Positions 33,227-44,834 of a DNA stretch of 64,000 bases are shown one piece after another. A model generated the notes under the pieces. That model had not been told where the DNA came from. It made no database searches and saw only the letters and a program-made list of their open reading frames with translations. Numbering within the stretch: position 1 is the first letter of the stretch; every line of letters starts with the position of its first letter. Location of the stretch: contig JAJEKV010000035.1 of NCBI GenBank assembly GCA_021234155.1, positions 10,354,407 through 10,418,406 on the forward strand, given 5' to 3'. A program made the translations under genes and the position numbers. This DNA comes from Isoetes taiwanensis. Its lineage: Eukaryota > Streptophyta > Lycopodiopsida > Isoetales > Isoetaceae.

Positions 33227-34650
33227 TTACACCAACAAATCCTCGATTGATGAAAATGACTCCTCGCCGGTGGTTAATATTTCTTCCTTGATAATCCAAA
33301 GTTCCTGGCATATCTCCTCAAAGGAAGGACGTTGAGAGGGCTCTTGACTACAAGTACGGCGAATCAATTCGAGAAGTCTACTATTGGCCTCACCTTTAAG
33401 GAGAAGAATCTCAGAACAAATAATGCCGAAACTATACACATCTGCCTTCTTTGAGTAAGAACTCCCATAATTGTGTCTTACTTCCTGGGCCGCCATGTAT
33501 GATGTTGTCTGTGGCTTCTTTTTGGTGCCAAATTTGCTTTTCTTCAGCCAGTGAGTACTGTAATTGTGTTTCCCTTCTGAGGTCATGTGTTTTGTTTCTG
33601 CTTTCTTCTTGGTGTCTTTCAATATTCTTTTGCTCTTGTTGTTGTTGCTTTTGTTGTAAATATCATCATTGCACCTTGCTTCTGGGGCTAAGTACGCTGT
33701 TGTTACGGATTTATGCTCGTTATTCACTCCAGAGGACTCACTTTTACATAAACCAAAATAGGCAAGCTTAACCAAATAATGGTCATTACTTCTTCTTCTC
33801 ACTAGGATATTCTGTGGTTTTAAGTCACAATGGACTACATCATTTTTGTGCAGGTATAACATTCCTTTGGCTATTTGAAGCATAATATCAGTTATTTCTA
33901 ACAAAGGCACTTCTATGGGCTTACCTATCAGGTCTGCTATATTCATGTCCATGAGCTCGAAAATTAGAAGCTTGTACATCTCTTGGTGGCACCAACCTAG
34001 CAATTTTAAGATGTGTGAGGAATCCAGAGCTTGTAATTTGGTTGTCACAGAGACGAACTCTTCGTCATAAAACGTCTTCACAGCCACGTGTAATCCTCTC
34101 CAATTTGCCTTCATCACTGCCTCATTACTTCCAGCGCCCAATATCTCTAGATCGTGGTATCTAATCATGGAAGAGGGTCATGTCTTTGGGATGAAGAGCT
34201 TGAAAAAACATCTTTGAGGATTACCCTTGAAAGGTTCCAGTCAAGTTCCACTTTCTTCTCCAGATGGGTGATAAGACTAGAATTCTTGGAAAGGGGTGAA
34301 ATTAGGCGTCTTAATAGCCTACTTATCATGTCTATGTATCTTCTAAGATCATCACTAATCTCCACAAATTCTCCTTCAGTTGGCATCGTCTCAAGAACAT
34401 TTTGGGACTTCTTTGATTCTGCGTTAAGCTCCAGGGCCGCCTGTAAAACTGCAACTAGACACTCTCCCACTTTGCCGGCCTCTGCCGAATTCAATTCCTC
34501 ATCAAAATGAGGAGTGCATCGCAGAAAATACTGAACTGCAAGAGCTGAAATAAGCTGGAGAGTGGAATATCTTGCATCATTTACATCTAATTGATTGATC
34601 TGCTTTGAGATATCTACGAAATTACGAATCCAAATATTCGTAAAGGCCAT
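33227..34650 (-). CDS. Helical-N-terminus + kinase-like (probable pseudokinase) protein, best copy
   Basis: The N-terminal part (34650-34165, ~160 residues) looks all-helical: WIRNFVDISKQINQLD, EFVEISDDLRRYIDMI, LEKKVELDWNLSRVILKDVF. The kinase-like part (34168-33227, 313 residues) has a GAGSNEAV loop, the β3 lysine in VAVK (~31), HCDLKPQN (~113-120; HRD changed to HCD), YFG in place of DFG (~137-139), APE (~161), DVYSFG (~243) and the subdomain XI Arg (~280). The αC glutamate is not evident. A Lys-rich insert of ~65 residues lies between APE and DVYSFG. Loss of the DFG Asp predicts weak or absent catalysis, seen in all three copies. The two parts are one frame apart here, but unit 1 joins them in frame, so I read one gene with a sequence error at the linker. 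The true start is probably the MTDQWPLLN Met at ~34661, masked by a second shift. Confidence 0.7.
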
Positions 34651-34730
34651 TGATCTGTCATGGAGTGATCTCCTCTGAAATGCGGTTCACTGTTAATTTG
34701 CTGAGTTACATATAAAAAATTCCTGTCCAT

Positions 34731-35257
34731 GAATAGTTCTTTAAGGTTTCCACGCTTGTGCGAAGTTTCCTTGCAATGTATAAGAACACCATATATCTGT
34801 ACATCAACAGGACTCTATAAAAGAAATAAATGCAAATATCAAATGGTTTGAACATTGTATATGTGGGGTTAAAATTTTCCTTGTTATAACACGAGCTCGC
34901 AATACTACAAGCAACCAACAGTAATCGACAAGCAATCTCAATGTCATATACAATGTTCAAACCATTTATTTTTTGGCACAAAAGTCCTGTTGATGTACAG
35001 ATAGTCCACTATGGTGTTGTTCCTATACATTGCAAGGAATCTTCGCACAAGCGTCACTTCTACAAAAATGACACAAAAGTGACATTTATGCTCCGCCTTT
35101 TTATGGAGCATAAATGTCACTTTTGTGTCATTTGGGGGGCACAAACGTCATAAATGGCACAAAAGTGATGTTTCTGCTCCGTAAAAAGGCGGAGCATAAA
35201 TGTCACTTTTGTGCCATTTCTGCCTATTTTTGTAGTAGTGACTTTAAAGAACTATTC
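34731..35257. repeat. Inverted repeat upstream of the kinase-like gene (unit 2)
   Basis: Copy of 14043-14567 with the same pairing arms. Here the left arm reads CCACGCTTGTGCGAAG, which pairs with CTTCGCACAAGCGT in the right arm, so the stem is better preserved than in unit 1. A CACTA-like MITE follows CGT in the right arm. Confidence 0.75.
35055..35240. mobile_element. CACTA-like MITE (unit 2)
   Basis: Ends CACTTCTACAAAAATG and TTTTTGTAGTAGTG; same 186-bp element as 14365-14550, so the insertion predates the unit duplication. Confidence 0.65.
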
Positions 35258-35639
35258 ATCCTAAATAAAGAAACTTCTCCACGACGGGCAATTGCCCAAG
35301 TGCTGCCCTTCATTTGCCATACAGATTATATTTTTATTTGTTTTGACAAGCAAAAATCCCAAAAACGACCATGAATGTCGACAAATTCCAGCCCGGCCCG
35401 GAAGGAATATATTGAGGAATACATGTTTTTTAGTGGCCCCGGCGGGCCAATTGGCCATACATTCACATTGTTCAAAAAGTAATTGGCCACATCAGAGTAG
35501 AGTAGGAATTGCATTCGCGCCATGAGCAAAGGGTGATGGCCAATTCACAACACCAAATTATTAAATTCATTCCATAAGTGGCCAGTTTCAGGGATAGGTT
35601 CAATACTGTATACGTTTTATACGCAATACATATTTTTCG

Positions 35640-36000
35640 TTTGATGCGGCACAAATTTGACGTTTAATACGTCAAAAATACGGCTAAAAAAATTTCCGGC
35701 GTCGAAAACTTTCGGCGTGGCGAAAACAAACTGTTTAAACTACTGGCGAAGGTTTCGGCGTAAAGCGAAATAGTATTTTAAACTACGCTGGAACCGAGAA
35801 ATAGTTTAACGTAAAGCGAAATAAACTGTTTAAACTTTACGAAAACATCTTCGGCGTAAGCGAAATACTCAAGTTAAACTACGCGAAACTATTTCGGTTG
35901 GCGTGGCGAAAACAAATCTGTTTAAACTTACGCGAAGATGTTTTCGCCTAAGCGAAACAGTTGTTTTCGCTCTGTGAAACTTTGCAAAGCATCTTGGGCC
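35640..36000. repeat. hAT left subterminal repeats
   Basis: Many degenerate copies of TTCGGCGTAAGCGAAA and GTTTAAACT in both orientations. Similar motifs fill the right end (42080-42400). Clustered short repeats at both ends are a hallmark of transposase-binding regions in hAT elements. Confidence 0.65.
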
Positions 36001-36609
36001 TTTTGCTAAGGGAAAAAACTTTTTTTTCGCCAATTGTTGGGTCTATTTTGTGCAGGTGAAATATTATATATAAGGAAAACTTGTTTAGCTCTAGAATTAA
36101 GCCTCGAGCGTTGACTACCGGGTTGAGTCCACATACTCTTTGGGAAACGGTCGACCTTTGAGGTGTGGGTTATTAAGTCCCGGGGCTGGGCGGGAATTGT
36201 GAAGTGAGATTCCTCCTTCACGAGAGTTTTCCGACCTTGGGTTCCTACCCCCGCTCCTTAGAGACCTATAGGTTCCTCGTCCTTCCTCCTTACGTTCGAA
36301 CCGGACGTCGATGTAACATATCTTGCGAGCTTGCTCCTTCAGCGTATATAGACGTCGGCCTTTAGTTTGGACGATTAAGAGTCTTTACCCTTTAGCATAC
36401 TAAAACAGGGACAAGTAATTTTAGATAGCAGCGGGGGATGCCACCGGTCATGCATCTACATCAGGTGCCGCCGCGCCATGCATCCACATCCGGAAGCCTC
36501 GGCGGGTCATGCATCATCGTCTAGGGGTGCGCAGCCATTGCGCGGATCATGGCGGGGGCCGGGGAGTTGGAACAAAGACGTGGAAGAATTATATGTCGAA
36601 ATCCTCGGT

Positions 36610-39043
36610 GGTCGAAAAGAGAGGTCCCGAGTGGGGATTTGTGAAGGAATTTGGTCGAGAATGAGTGGCAATGTGTATTTTGTGGGTACATCGTCAATAA
36701 ATGGATCCGCGACAAGAATACGAGCTCATCTTTTCACGGGATCCTAAAATTGGGGTGCAAACATGTACTGCGGCATCTGCTGACATACGACAAGATGCAC
36801 TTGAAGTGTTGGGTCGAAAAAATAATAGAAGCGAAGAACACGACCAAAGGGATAGCCAAGAACCTTCACCATGCCAAGAAGAAGAGATCAATTACACCAC
36901 CCCTCTGCGGCCAACGCATACCAACCCGAGGGTGGACTAGGGTCGATAGGTGGGTTAAGTGCGGGCGAAAAAAAGAATGGCGAGAGACAATTCAGTTAGT
37001 GGAAAGACAGACTAAGCAACGGAGGGTTGACCGATTACTTAACATCGAGCAACCGAAGAAGACGCAATTGAAGGTTGTAGAGGCCTTTCTATACCGGGTT
37101 GTCTCCACATATTTTGGAGCACAAAGCAATCAAAGAAGCCTTCGAGGAAGTTGCCAAAGCAGGCCCGACTTTTTTAGATTGCCTTCATACAAACATCTCG
37201 AATAACAAAATGGTGGATGAAATTCATGGAAGAATGGTCGAGAGGGTGGAACTGAAGTTAAGTCGAGTTACTGAAGCCAGGCCAGCCTCTCTAGTCACTG
37301 ATGGTTGGAGCAATGTAAATAAGGACCATCTTATAAATTTCATGATCGTATATCCGGGGGCGGAAGTATTCTTGAAAACCGTAGAAACCAAAACTCACCA
37401 AGTCCGCGGAGATTGGATTTTTCAAAAGACAAAGGCTGTGATAGAGAGTTTTGGACCGAAGAGAATATTTCAGGTCGTAATGGACAATGCATCTAATTGT
37501 AAGTTAGCGGGTGAAATGTTGGAGTCCGAATTTCCAGGATTGCACGCGACCAGCTGCCAATGCCATTGCCTAAACTTATTGCTGAAGGACTGGTTTTCAC
37601 AGCACGCTTGGTTCAAAGATCCCATTCAAAAGGCCCGTCGTCTCGTGAAATTCATCACAAAGAAGCCGGCAATTTACGCCATATACAAGTCATTGCGTCA
37701 GAAGGCCCTTGCACTCATGAATCCTGGGCAGACCCGGTTTGGTTCCAATTACATTTGTCTTGAAAGAGTGCTCAGGTGTCGCGACTCGATTATCTCGACC
37801 TTCAACCATACAGAGTTCTTTGAATGGGAGAGGAGGCAGAAGGGAAAAAATGCTTCAAAACACCGGCAGCAAGCTGCCGCTCTTCGAGAAATGCTTGGGC
37901 GGGAGACATTTTGGAGAGGCGTTAAGAATGTTGTCAAGTGCATGCAACCTGTTTGTCATGCCATCAAAACCCTTGATTCTTCGAAGGCAAGCACTGGAAA
38001 GGTGTGGAGGTGCTGGCACTCCATTCAATCCTTTCTAGAACGCGATGGCCCTAATGCACCCTTTGACAATGCTAAAAGCGCGCAAAGACTTTGCTTAGAG
38101 ACTTTAATGAACGATGGAAGAAGTCCTATAATGATCTTCATGGCGCCAAGACATGCCTTAGACCCACACAACCATGATATGGACCAGCATCTGATAAAAA
38201 AGTGATGGGTTCATTGAAGAAGGTTGCAAAAACGTTTTACCCCAACAGCTCGGACTACAAAGTTTTCATTGCCGAGTTAACTGAATACCAGAACTTGAGT
38301 GGAAGGTGGGCAGATGAAGAGCTTCCGCGATGCAATCGGAGAGTCACAAGAAGGAACCAAATATGGAATCTTATGCATGGTGGCAAGCCCATGGACAGGT
38401 TACTGATACGTTACAGGCCCTCGCAATGACTATCCTCTCCTTGGTATCCTCCAATAGTGCAAGTGAGAGAAACTGGAGTGCTTATAAATATATACATAGT
38501 GTGACACGAAATCGCCTCCTGCATAAGAAGGCTGACAAACTTGTATATAACTTCTCAAACTGGCGTCTCTTGAATCGCAACAGTGGTGCAGCCGTAGTTG
38601 ATAAGCTGCAGTTCCCTTTCATGGATGCAGATTCTGAAGTGGAAGAGGACAACTTCAAGACGGTGAGGGCGAGTTGCTTCTTTGTAAATGCCGCTAACCA
38701 TGTTGACGAGGACATTCAACGTATCCATTTTGTCGATGCCGAAGATGATTTAGACAAGAACATGTTCTCGGACAACTCAGACGACAGCGAAGATACAGAA
38801 GAGGAGTCAGATACAGAAAGGCCAGGTCCAAGTAATACAAGAGATCAGCCTGAGGACTTAATGGTACGCGAGCCATCGGACTCTCCAATGCCAATGACCC
38901 AGACAAACAGGCAACGAGTCAGAAAGAACACATCTCGAGGACGTTCCAGTAAGGGAAAAGGCCAGAGGAGGTTGAGCCTAGGCCAGCTGGCAGAAGAAGA
39001 CGGAAGTGCAGATGATGAAATTGATGAAGACGGTGATGTCTAG
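36610..39043 (+). CDS. hAT transposase (BED finger, DUF659, hATC), frameshifted
   Basis: The BED-type finger appears in pieces: WQCVFCGYIVN (36660-36690), NGSATRIRAHLFTGS in the next frame (~36700-36745), then KIGVQTC supplying the last Cys. The core runs at 37099-38205 (368 codons) with LVTDGWSN (Asp ~68), VVMDNASNC (Asp ~129), CQCHCLNLLLKD and TRFGSNYICLERVL, all typical of DUF659 hAT transposases. A short third-frame piece (38202-38330) contains FYPNSSDYKVFIAELTEYQN. The C-terminal part (38330-39043) has SSNSASERNWSAYKYIH, the hAT dimerisation signature, then an acidic stretch and a basic tail. There are at least four frame changes, one next to an A6 run at 38195-38200. They may be real decay, sequence error, or in places unrecognised introns. 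Confidence 0.85.
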
Positions 39044-39254
39044 AGAAGTTGTGCAAGTTGTATTCCAGCAAATAGGCTTTACGTTAACTGCGTGAAATAA
39101 ACAACAACTCAATATGACTTACAAATTATAAAAATAAAAAAGTGCAACAAAAAATAAACATAGCAATGCCAAAGATGTTTTATTAGAGTATTTTTCGCAA
39201 TTGCTCAATCAATATTTTTTTTGGTTGCGTACAAGAGAGCTCATAAATGGCACG
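39044..39254. other. Convergent 3' intergenic spacer inside the hAT
   Basis: Transposase and kinase-like gene converge across 211 bp of A/T-rich DNA. AATAAA-like signals occur in both directions (GAAATAAACAAC and AAAAATAAACATAG), suitable for bidirectional polyadenylation. Confidence 0.5.
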
Positions 39255-41060
39255 CTAAGCGTGACTTGGTCCAACTTTTGTCGAGATCGTCTGCTTTGAC
39301 CCAACTTGAGGAATCCAATCTGATTCCGTTTGGGGTCTTGTGCAATGTGTTGGAGAGCAATTCCAAGTGCTCCGCATGGTGTTCAGTAGCTGGTTCAGAT
39401 CAAACTTGCGTGCCTTGTCTCGTATTGGGGATTCTGCACAGTGATTCAAATAATCGCACATGTTTCGAAACCTCTGGGTTTGTTCATTGGTACCCATGGT
39501 CTCCAAGAAAGAATGCTTGCGTGCAAAATCAGCAAGGTAATAAATAAAGTAGGCTGCCCCTAAGAGGTCAAAGTCTACCTTTGCATTCACTGTCTTCGTT
39601 CCATCTTTGTTTGGACCCCAATACAAATCATCGTGCATGTAAGGATAGGCAAGCCTTTCATTCTCAATTGCCTTTTTGGCAGCGGCATCCATGTTTTTGT
39701 ATGCCCACCGCTTCACTTCCATAGGCTCGCCTATTAACCGTTCTTCTCCCCAGTCACATATACCAATATAAACGGCACGGGGGTCCGTCAGACCTCTCTC
39801 TTTCCCAAATTCAAAATGAAGCAAGACATTGCGAGGGTGCAAGTCCATGTGTAAATGGTGCTCTTTATGAAGCTTAAGCAAGCCGCTTAAAAATGACATA
39901 GTTAGATCACCCACTCTTTGAGCAACATATAACTCTTGCTTTTTTCGTTGCTCAAGCTTATGGACGTCGACCTCGACAGTAGGTTTATACCCTAGTCTCT
40001 TAAATGCATGCCTGGCAAAGTCATTATCTCCATGATTCACAAAAAGAGATGCACAAGAACCCCCATTCCAGTAGGGAAATATCAACCCTGTTCTTACCAA
40101 CCCGGTTGTACGGCCAATGCAGCGTATGATAGACCCATGTCTAACTTTTGCATTTGTGATTCCCTCATGTTTTTCATCATGGCCTTTACTATCACATCAG
40201 GCCTGGCCGTACCTAACCGCACGTCATCATTCTGAAATTTAACACAATAGGGTTCGTCTTTAAGAAAACTAGAACCCAGGATATTGCATTTGAATACCGT
40301 TCCATATGTTCCTGAACCAATTCTGGTCTTGTTGATTATTTGAGAGTAATCCACCATTGCAAACCATATAGTCTTGGCATCTGCCCTTTTTCTTGCTTCC
40401 CACTCTTTATCAGTTTCACCAGGACGCTTGGCTCTAATAGTCTGTGCCAACACTTTCTTAACTAGGTGGGGGGGTTGATGGGTTTCCTTTCTAAGCTTTT
40501 CGATTGGTCCAAGGCGTGTTCCATTCCACGACCTTATCTTTCAAAGACTCTCTCAAGCGCGGACTAGTTAGATTTGCTCTTTTGCATGTATCATGTTTCC
40601 AGTTGTACGGGATACATTGCCATCTATCCAAGCATACCTTTCAGAATCAATCTTTTCAGGTTCTAGGTCTATCATTCGAGGCCCAAAAGCTCTTTCAGCA
40701 TCTCGCATGAGACCTGAGTGGAAGTCTAGCCATCCTTCTTCTGTTGTGGTAATCAACTCTAACTCAGATGGGGTGGCAGCACAGATTCGCTCACAAAGCC
40801 AATTCATTAAAGCAGGTCTTAGGTTGGACCATGGTTGTTGGGGTCTTGATCTTTTCCTTTGCATCTTAGTAGAGGGCTCGGCCTCTACATTGATGTGGGG
40901 CTCTGCTTCTACCCTAGGTCCTTCTCTAGGGCTCATGTGAGGCTCTGCTACTTGTAGTCTAAGCCCGTCTAACTCTTGTGGATTCATAGCAACTTTAGAA
41001 GAAACTGTGTATAGATAGCGATATGCCAACTGTAGCAAAGCAGCATCAACACCTAAGAGT
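39255..41060 (-). CDS. Kinase-like protein carried by the hAT transposon
   Basis: The N-terminal exon (41060-40568) starts after a pyrimidine-rich acceptor (T-run then CTCAG at 41061-41075). It contains LRLLGVDAALLQLAYRYLY, a repetitive Glu/Pro stretch (VEAEPHINVEAEPS) and SNLRPALMNWLCERICAATP. The kinase N-lobe (40500-40094) has RIGSGTYGTVFK and a YCVKF lysine. The C-lobe (40100-39255) has HMDLHPRNVLLHF (catalytic Asp and Asn kept), ICDWGEE in the DFG position, and VDFDLLGAAYFIYYL. Catalytic residues are present, unlike the kinase-like gene of the flanking units, to which it is not closely related. One frame change lies at ~40095 and another around 40500-40568. I do not recognise a named family. 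It is antisense to the transposase and inside the TIRs, so it would move with the element. Confidence 0.65.
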
Positions 41061-42060
41061 CTGAGAAAAAAAAAAACCGACTTTAGTGAATGTTAATAAG
41101 CCTTGAAATGGTTCATTAAGATTTTAGTAAACTACTAAGTTTCAAGCTTGGCGGTTTTTAGGCACTCTACTTTCGGTTCAAGTTGAGGGTTATAGGCACT
41201 CTATAGTTTATCTACTGAGTTTGACATTTCCGGTTATATGCAATGCATTTTTCTCATTCTCTTCCACAAGTTTAACTTATGATCTGATCCAGCTACTGAC
41301 TCCATTGGGAAACTCCCTCCACGAGGGTTGGCGGCACTCAACTCAACATATTGCATAAGACCACCTATCGAAGTCACGAATATTTAATGAAATATACGCC
41401 ACTCCCTATATTAGTGATGGACTTTCGTCAACAACACCGTCAGAAAATAGGGTATATCTCATTAAATATTCTTCTGACTGACCTTCCATAAGAGTACAAC
41501 ACCCACCCTTTAGCACCGCGTGACCGAAGCCAACAAGCGGCAGGAGAGGGCTATACATCTAAATGGGAGGTTGACCCTAGCAATCCTCAACATCAGCAAT
41601 GACACCCACCATCGGCATGGCACAATTAAATGTGGCACGCCAGGCAAGGGTCACTGCCTCAGCCAAGGATCACTCCGAACTTCTAACCTAGCCAAGGATC
41701 ACTCTCTACCCTAACTACTACTGTTGTCGATGAAAGGGTAGGCAACCAAAATTTTTTTTCTTATTTTTATTTCTATTTCATTATTTTTTTTCCTTTATTT
41801 CTATTGCATTTTATTTTCTTTTCTTTTTTTTTTCTTAAAAAAAATCAGTCTGGATTCAACCATAGGTCGAGACGCTCGCCATCGTCACGCCCCTCAATGG
41901 AGGGGGGCAACAGGCAAGGGCCTCACTATGGAGGAACCCTAGACCTACAATTAAAAAAACAACAGAAAACTACCTAGGTTTGGCTAAAAACTAAGGGAAA
42001 ATGAAAAAAAAAGGCAAAGGGGCACAGGTTGTGGAGCAGGGCGCAGGTGGTTTACCTTGT
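41061..42060. other. Intron/5' region of the hAT-borne kinase
   Basis: No coding region recognised. Low-complexity T-rich DNA lies at about 41749-41850. It probably holds upstream intron(s) and the promoter of the minus-strand kinase-like gene. Confidence 0.4.
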
Positions 42061-42079
42061 TCTGCGCAGAAATAACGTA

Positions 42080-42400
42080 AACGCGCCTCGAAATATATAT
42101 AGAAACCTTCGCGTAAGCGAAAACGTCTGCTTCGCTTACGCGAACCGCCCTTCGCGTAAGCGAAACGTAAAGAATGGCTTACGCGAACAAAAAAAAGTTT
42201 CGCGTAAGCGAACCTTTATACTTAAACTTACGAAAATAGTTTAATAGTGTTTAACATTAAAACTTAAACTACGCCGAAAGCCGGCGAGGGATTCAGCGTG
42301 GCGAAAACTTAGACTTAAACTACAGCGAAAGAAAGTTCAGCGTAAGCGAAAATAGAAGGTTTAAACTTTTTACGCCGAAACTTTTTTCCCCGCGGCGGTA
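42080..42400. repeat. hAT right subterminal repeats
   Basis: Repeated palindromes TTCGCGTAAGCGAA and CTTCGCTTACGCGAA (about six in 42110-42210), then TTAAACT/AGTTTAA motifs. They mirror the left subterminal block. Confidence 0.7.
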
Positions 42401-42503
42401 TTAAATACAAAAAATACGTATTTTTCCCAAAAATACGTATTTTTGCACTTTATACGTCTGAAAAAATAGTTTCATACGTACAGAACCTATCCCTGGCCAG
42501 TTT

Positions 42504-43507
42504 AGTATTTGCCAAGTCTTCATAACCATAGGGCATGGCCATTTGACCAAATTATTAAATTCATTCTATAAGTGGCCAATTTATTATTTGCCAAGTCTTC
42601 ATAACCATAGGACATGGCCATTTGAAAATATTATCTGCACTAAAAACCTGCTGGGGTGGCCATTTAAAGCATGGAAGAATTGTAAATATATAGGCTTGTG
42701 GCCATGGGCAATTGTAGGGGGGACACAATTTCACCACTTGTAGGGGTTAAATTTTTGTTTGAGTTTAGACCTAAACTTCTAAAAGTATGTTTTAATAATA
42801 TAGTATTTTTTCAAATTTTATTATACAATCTATATATTTTTATTATATTGTATTTTTATACAATCTGTACCTGTGGTTGCTGTTGTGACCAGAATAGATA
42901 TTAGGAGGGAGCTGCTTTGCAAGGCCAAGGATGCCAAAGGAAGATACAACATGGCAAAAGCGGGCACCTGCATGTGTGTTTATTGCGTCTTCCACACTAT
43001 CTTCAAAGGGAAAGCAAGGAAATGCACAAACCTGAATCTTAAAACAGTCCATTAAGCTCAGGATTCAAAGCATCTCGATTTCTGTCTCTGCTCTGCTACT
43101 CTTTATTTTGCATAGTCTCATATTTTCTAAAGGGTTAAACTTCCCTTGAAAAAAGTTCTTTTTTGTACACTTGCCTATACTTAAATATAAATAGCATTCA
43201 ATCAAAAAAGAATTATGATATGCATAGTTATTCCTTTTTATGCTTTCTATATATAACGTGACTGAAAGACACGAAGATAAAATTTTACTACAGTTAGTAA
43301 GACATTTACCTTTTCTTTGATGCAATGGATGCTTTGTTTTCCATGCAAAATAGTAACTTCGGACATGGAATCCTCGAACATCTCATCGAGGCATTTGGAA
43401 TTAACATCTCATGTTCTGTCCGTTGATCGATTAATTTCGCATTGCTAAAATGTATAGATTACTGTTCCATCAAAATCTCTTACCATTGAAAGGGGAGACT
43501 CCTATCC
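42504..43507. other. Continuation of unit 2 after the hAT
   Basis: Copy of 14890-15904: the rest of the 79-bp tandem duplication, then AT-rich DNA. No gene recognised. Confidence 0.5.
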
Positions 43508-43770
43508 ATCAAAAGTGCGGTTTGCTCATGGAGCCATCAATTTATGCTTATCACGAGAGGACATGGGGTGTTTTCGGGGAAGATTATGTTGGCTATAAAG
43601 TGCTTTAATGCACAACTATGGTGTTTTATCAAACAATGTTGTATTTAAAGCTCTCATAACGGTTTGTCATGCGAGGCTTGGTTGGGCTTGGTTGTTGAGG
43701 ATGGATGAATATCATGAATTAAGACCAAACGTATGTTATGTGATCTCCATGATCTCTTGGGGCACACAAG
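43508..43770 (+). pseudogene. PPR protein remnant (unit 2)
   Basis: Copy of 15905-16160. Here MHNYGVLSNNVVFKALITVC is open from 43608 and continues to DEYHELRPNVCYVISMISWG, the PPR-to-E-motif layout. Upstream and downstream parts are broken. Confidence 0.55.
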
Positions 43771-44834
43771 GTAATTCTGATAAAAGGTGTGCCTCACGAC
43801 CCGCGATAAAGGTAGATATATAACCCTTGCAGAATGCACTTTAATGTGGAGTTAGTCCTAATGCTTTGATCAGATTGTTATCTTAGATCTCTGTATGCTC
43901 CAGGATATATTCTCATGCTGAATATTTATGCGACGGCATAGTATAAAATACATTTTGGCTGTATTCAACATTGTTATACCTTGAGCAAGATTAGTTTCCA
44001 CATGCTTCAAAGCCTTGGTTCGCTTTGATAAAATATGTACAGTTAAGGTTTTTTACTATATTCTTCATGTTCATAATTTGTTAGCAAATTTGCTGGTCCA
44101 AAGTCTCATAAAGTTATTTCTTGCTTCAGGCCTATGGAACTAAAACAACGTTACCCAACACCGTGTTTCCTTCAAAATTGATGTTGTCAAACTAGGCAGA
44201 GTAACCCGACATGTTGATATTGAAAACTTCTCGGCTAAGTTAATGGCAGGAAGCATCCTACCCCCACCATCAATCTTAACACCAGACGTAAATAGTTTTA
44301 TAGAGAGCATTGCCTAAAGTGTGAACTCAAAATCAACAAAATTGGCATATAACATGTATGTGTGAATATAATGCCTTAGTGTGAGTACCAATCTAATAGA
44401 ATTGGTTATATTAGAAGTTAACATGATGGATTAGGTGTGGACATAGACTAAACTTAATTCGTTATGTTACCAGCTAACAGAACTGCATGTGTGAACCAAC
44501 TGTAAATTTTTGCCTTTAAGTTTGGAGAATCGTCTCTCTTGGTTTAGCCAGGGATAGGCTATGAGAGGCTTGTGATGGGCTTTATACGAAAAGTGAGGCA
44601 TCCAAGGTGAGAAATAATATATCCAATAAGTATTAATCATGATGGATGTGAAGCGTTAGTTTCTATATGGACTTCATAAGAAATATATTCAATATTTTAA
44701 GGTTGGGAATTTGGATGGGCCCTCTTCTTCCTTACAACAATGCTATGTGTTGAAATAACATCTCATACAACATTATAGCAAATGCTTCAGCACATAAACC
44801 ACCTCGTAGCTTTATGCCATTTCCCTATTCAATG
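43771..44834. other. Non-coding ~1.06 kb joining unit 2 to unit 3
   Basis: Nearly identical to 16161-17227, with rare differences such as CTTCTCCAGC versus CTTCTCGGC. No gene seen. Confidence 0.6.

Larger units (their letters stand above)
35589..42495. mobile_element. hAT-superfamily DNA transposon with kinase cargo, 6.9 kb
   Basis: Bounded by 13-bp terminal inverted repeats CAGGGATAGGTTC and GAACCTATCCCTG, with the 8-bp target duplication GCCAGTTT at 35581-35588 and 42496-42503. The empty site is preserved at 14882-14889. It contains a plus-strand transposase with a BED-type zinc finger, DUF659/RNase H-like and hAT dimerisation regions, and a convergent minus-strand kinase-like gene. Subterminal palindromic repeats lie at both ends. 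The exact ends and TSD indicate a recent insertion. Its size is above that of most plant hAT elements, owing to the extra gene. Confidence 0.93.

Noticed and set aside
36478-36747. Separate small gene upstream of the transposase
   Set aside because: It contains the second half of the BED finger (GSATRIRAHL) in another frame, so it belongs to the transposase.
37560-38038. Overlapping plus-strand frames inside the transposase
   Set aside because: They lie out of frame within the long DUF659 frame, which carries the conserved motifs.
39221-39547. Plus-strand open frame of 108 codons
   Set aside because: Antisense shadow of the hAT-borne kinase C-terminus.
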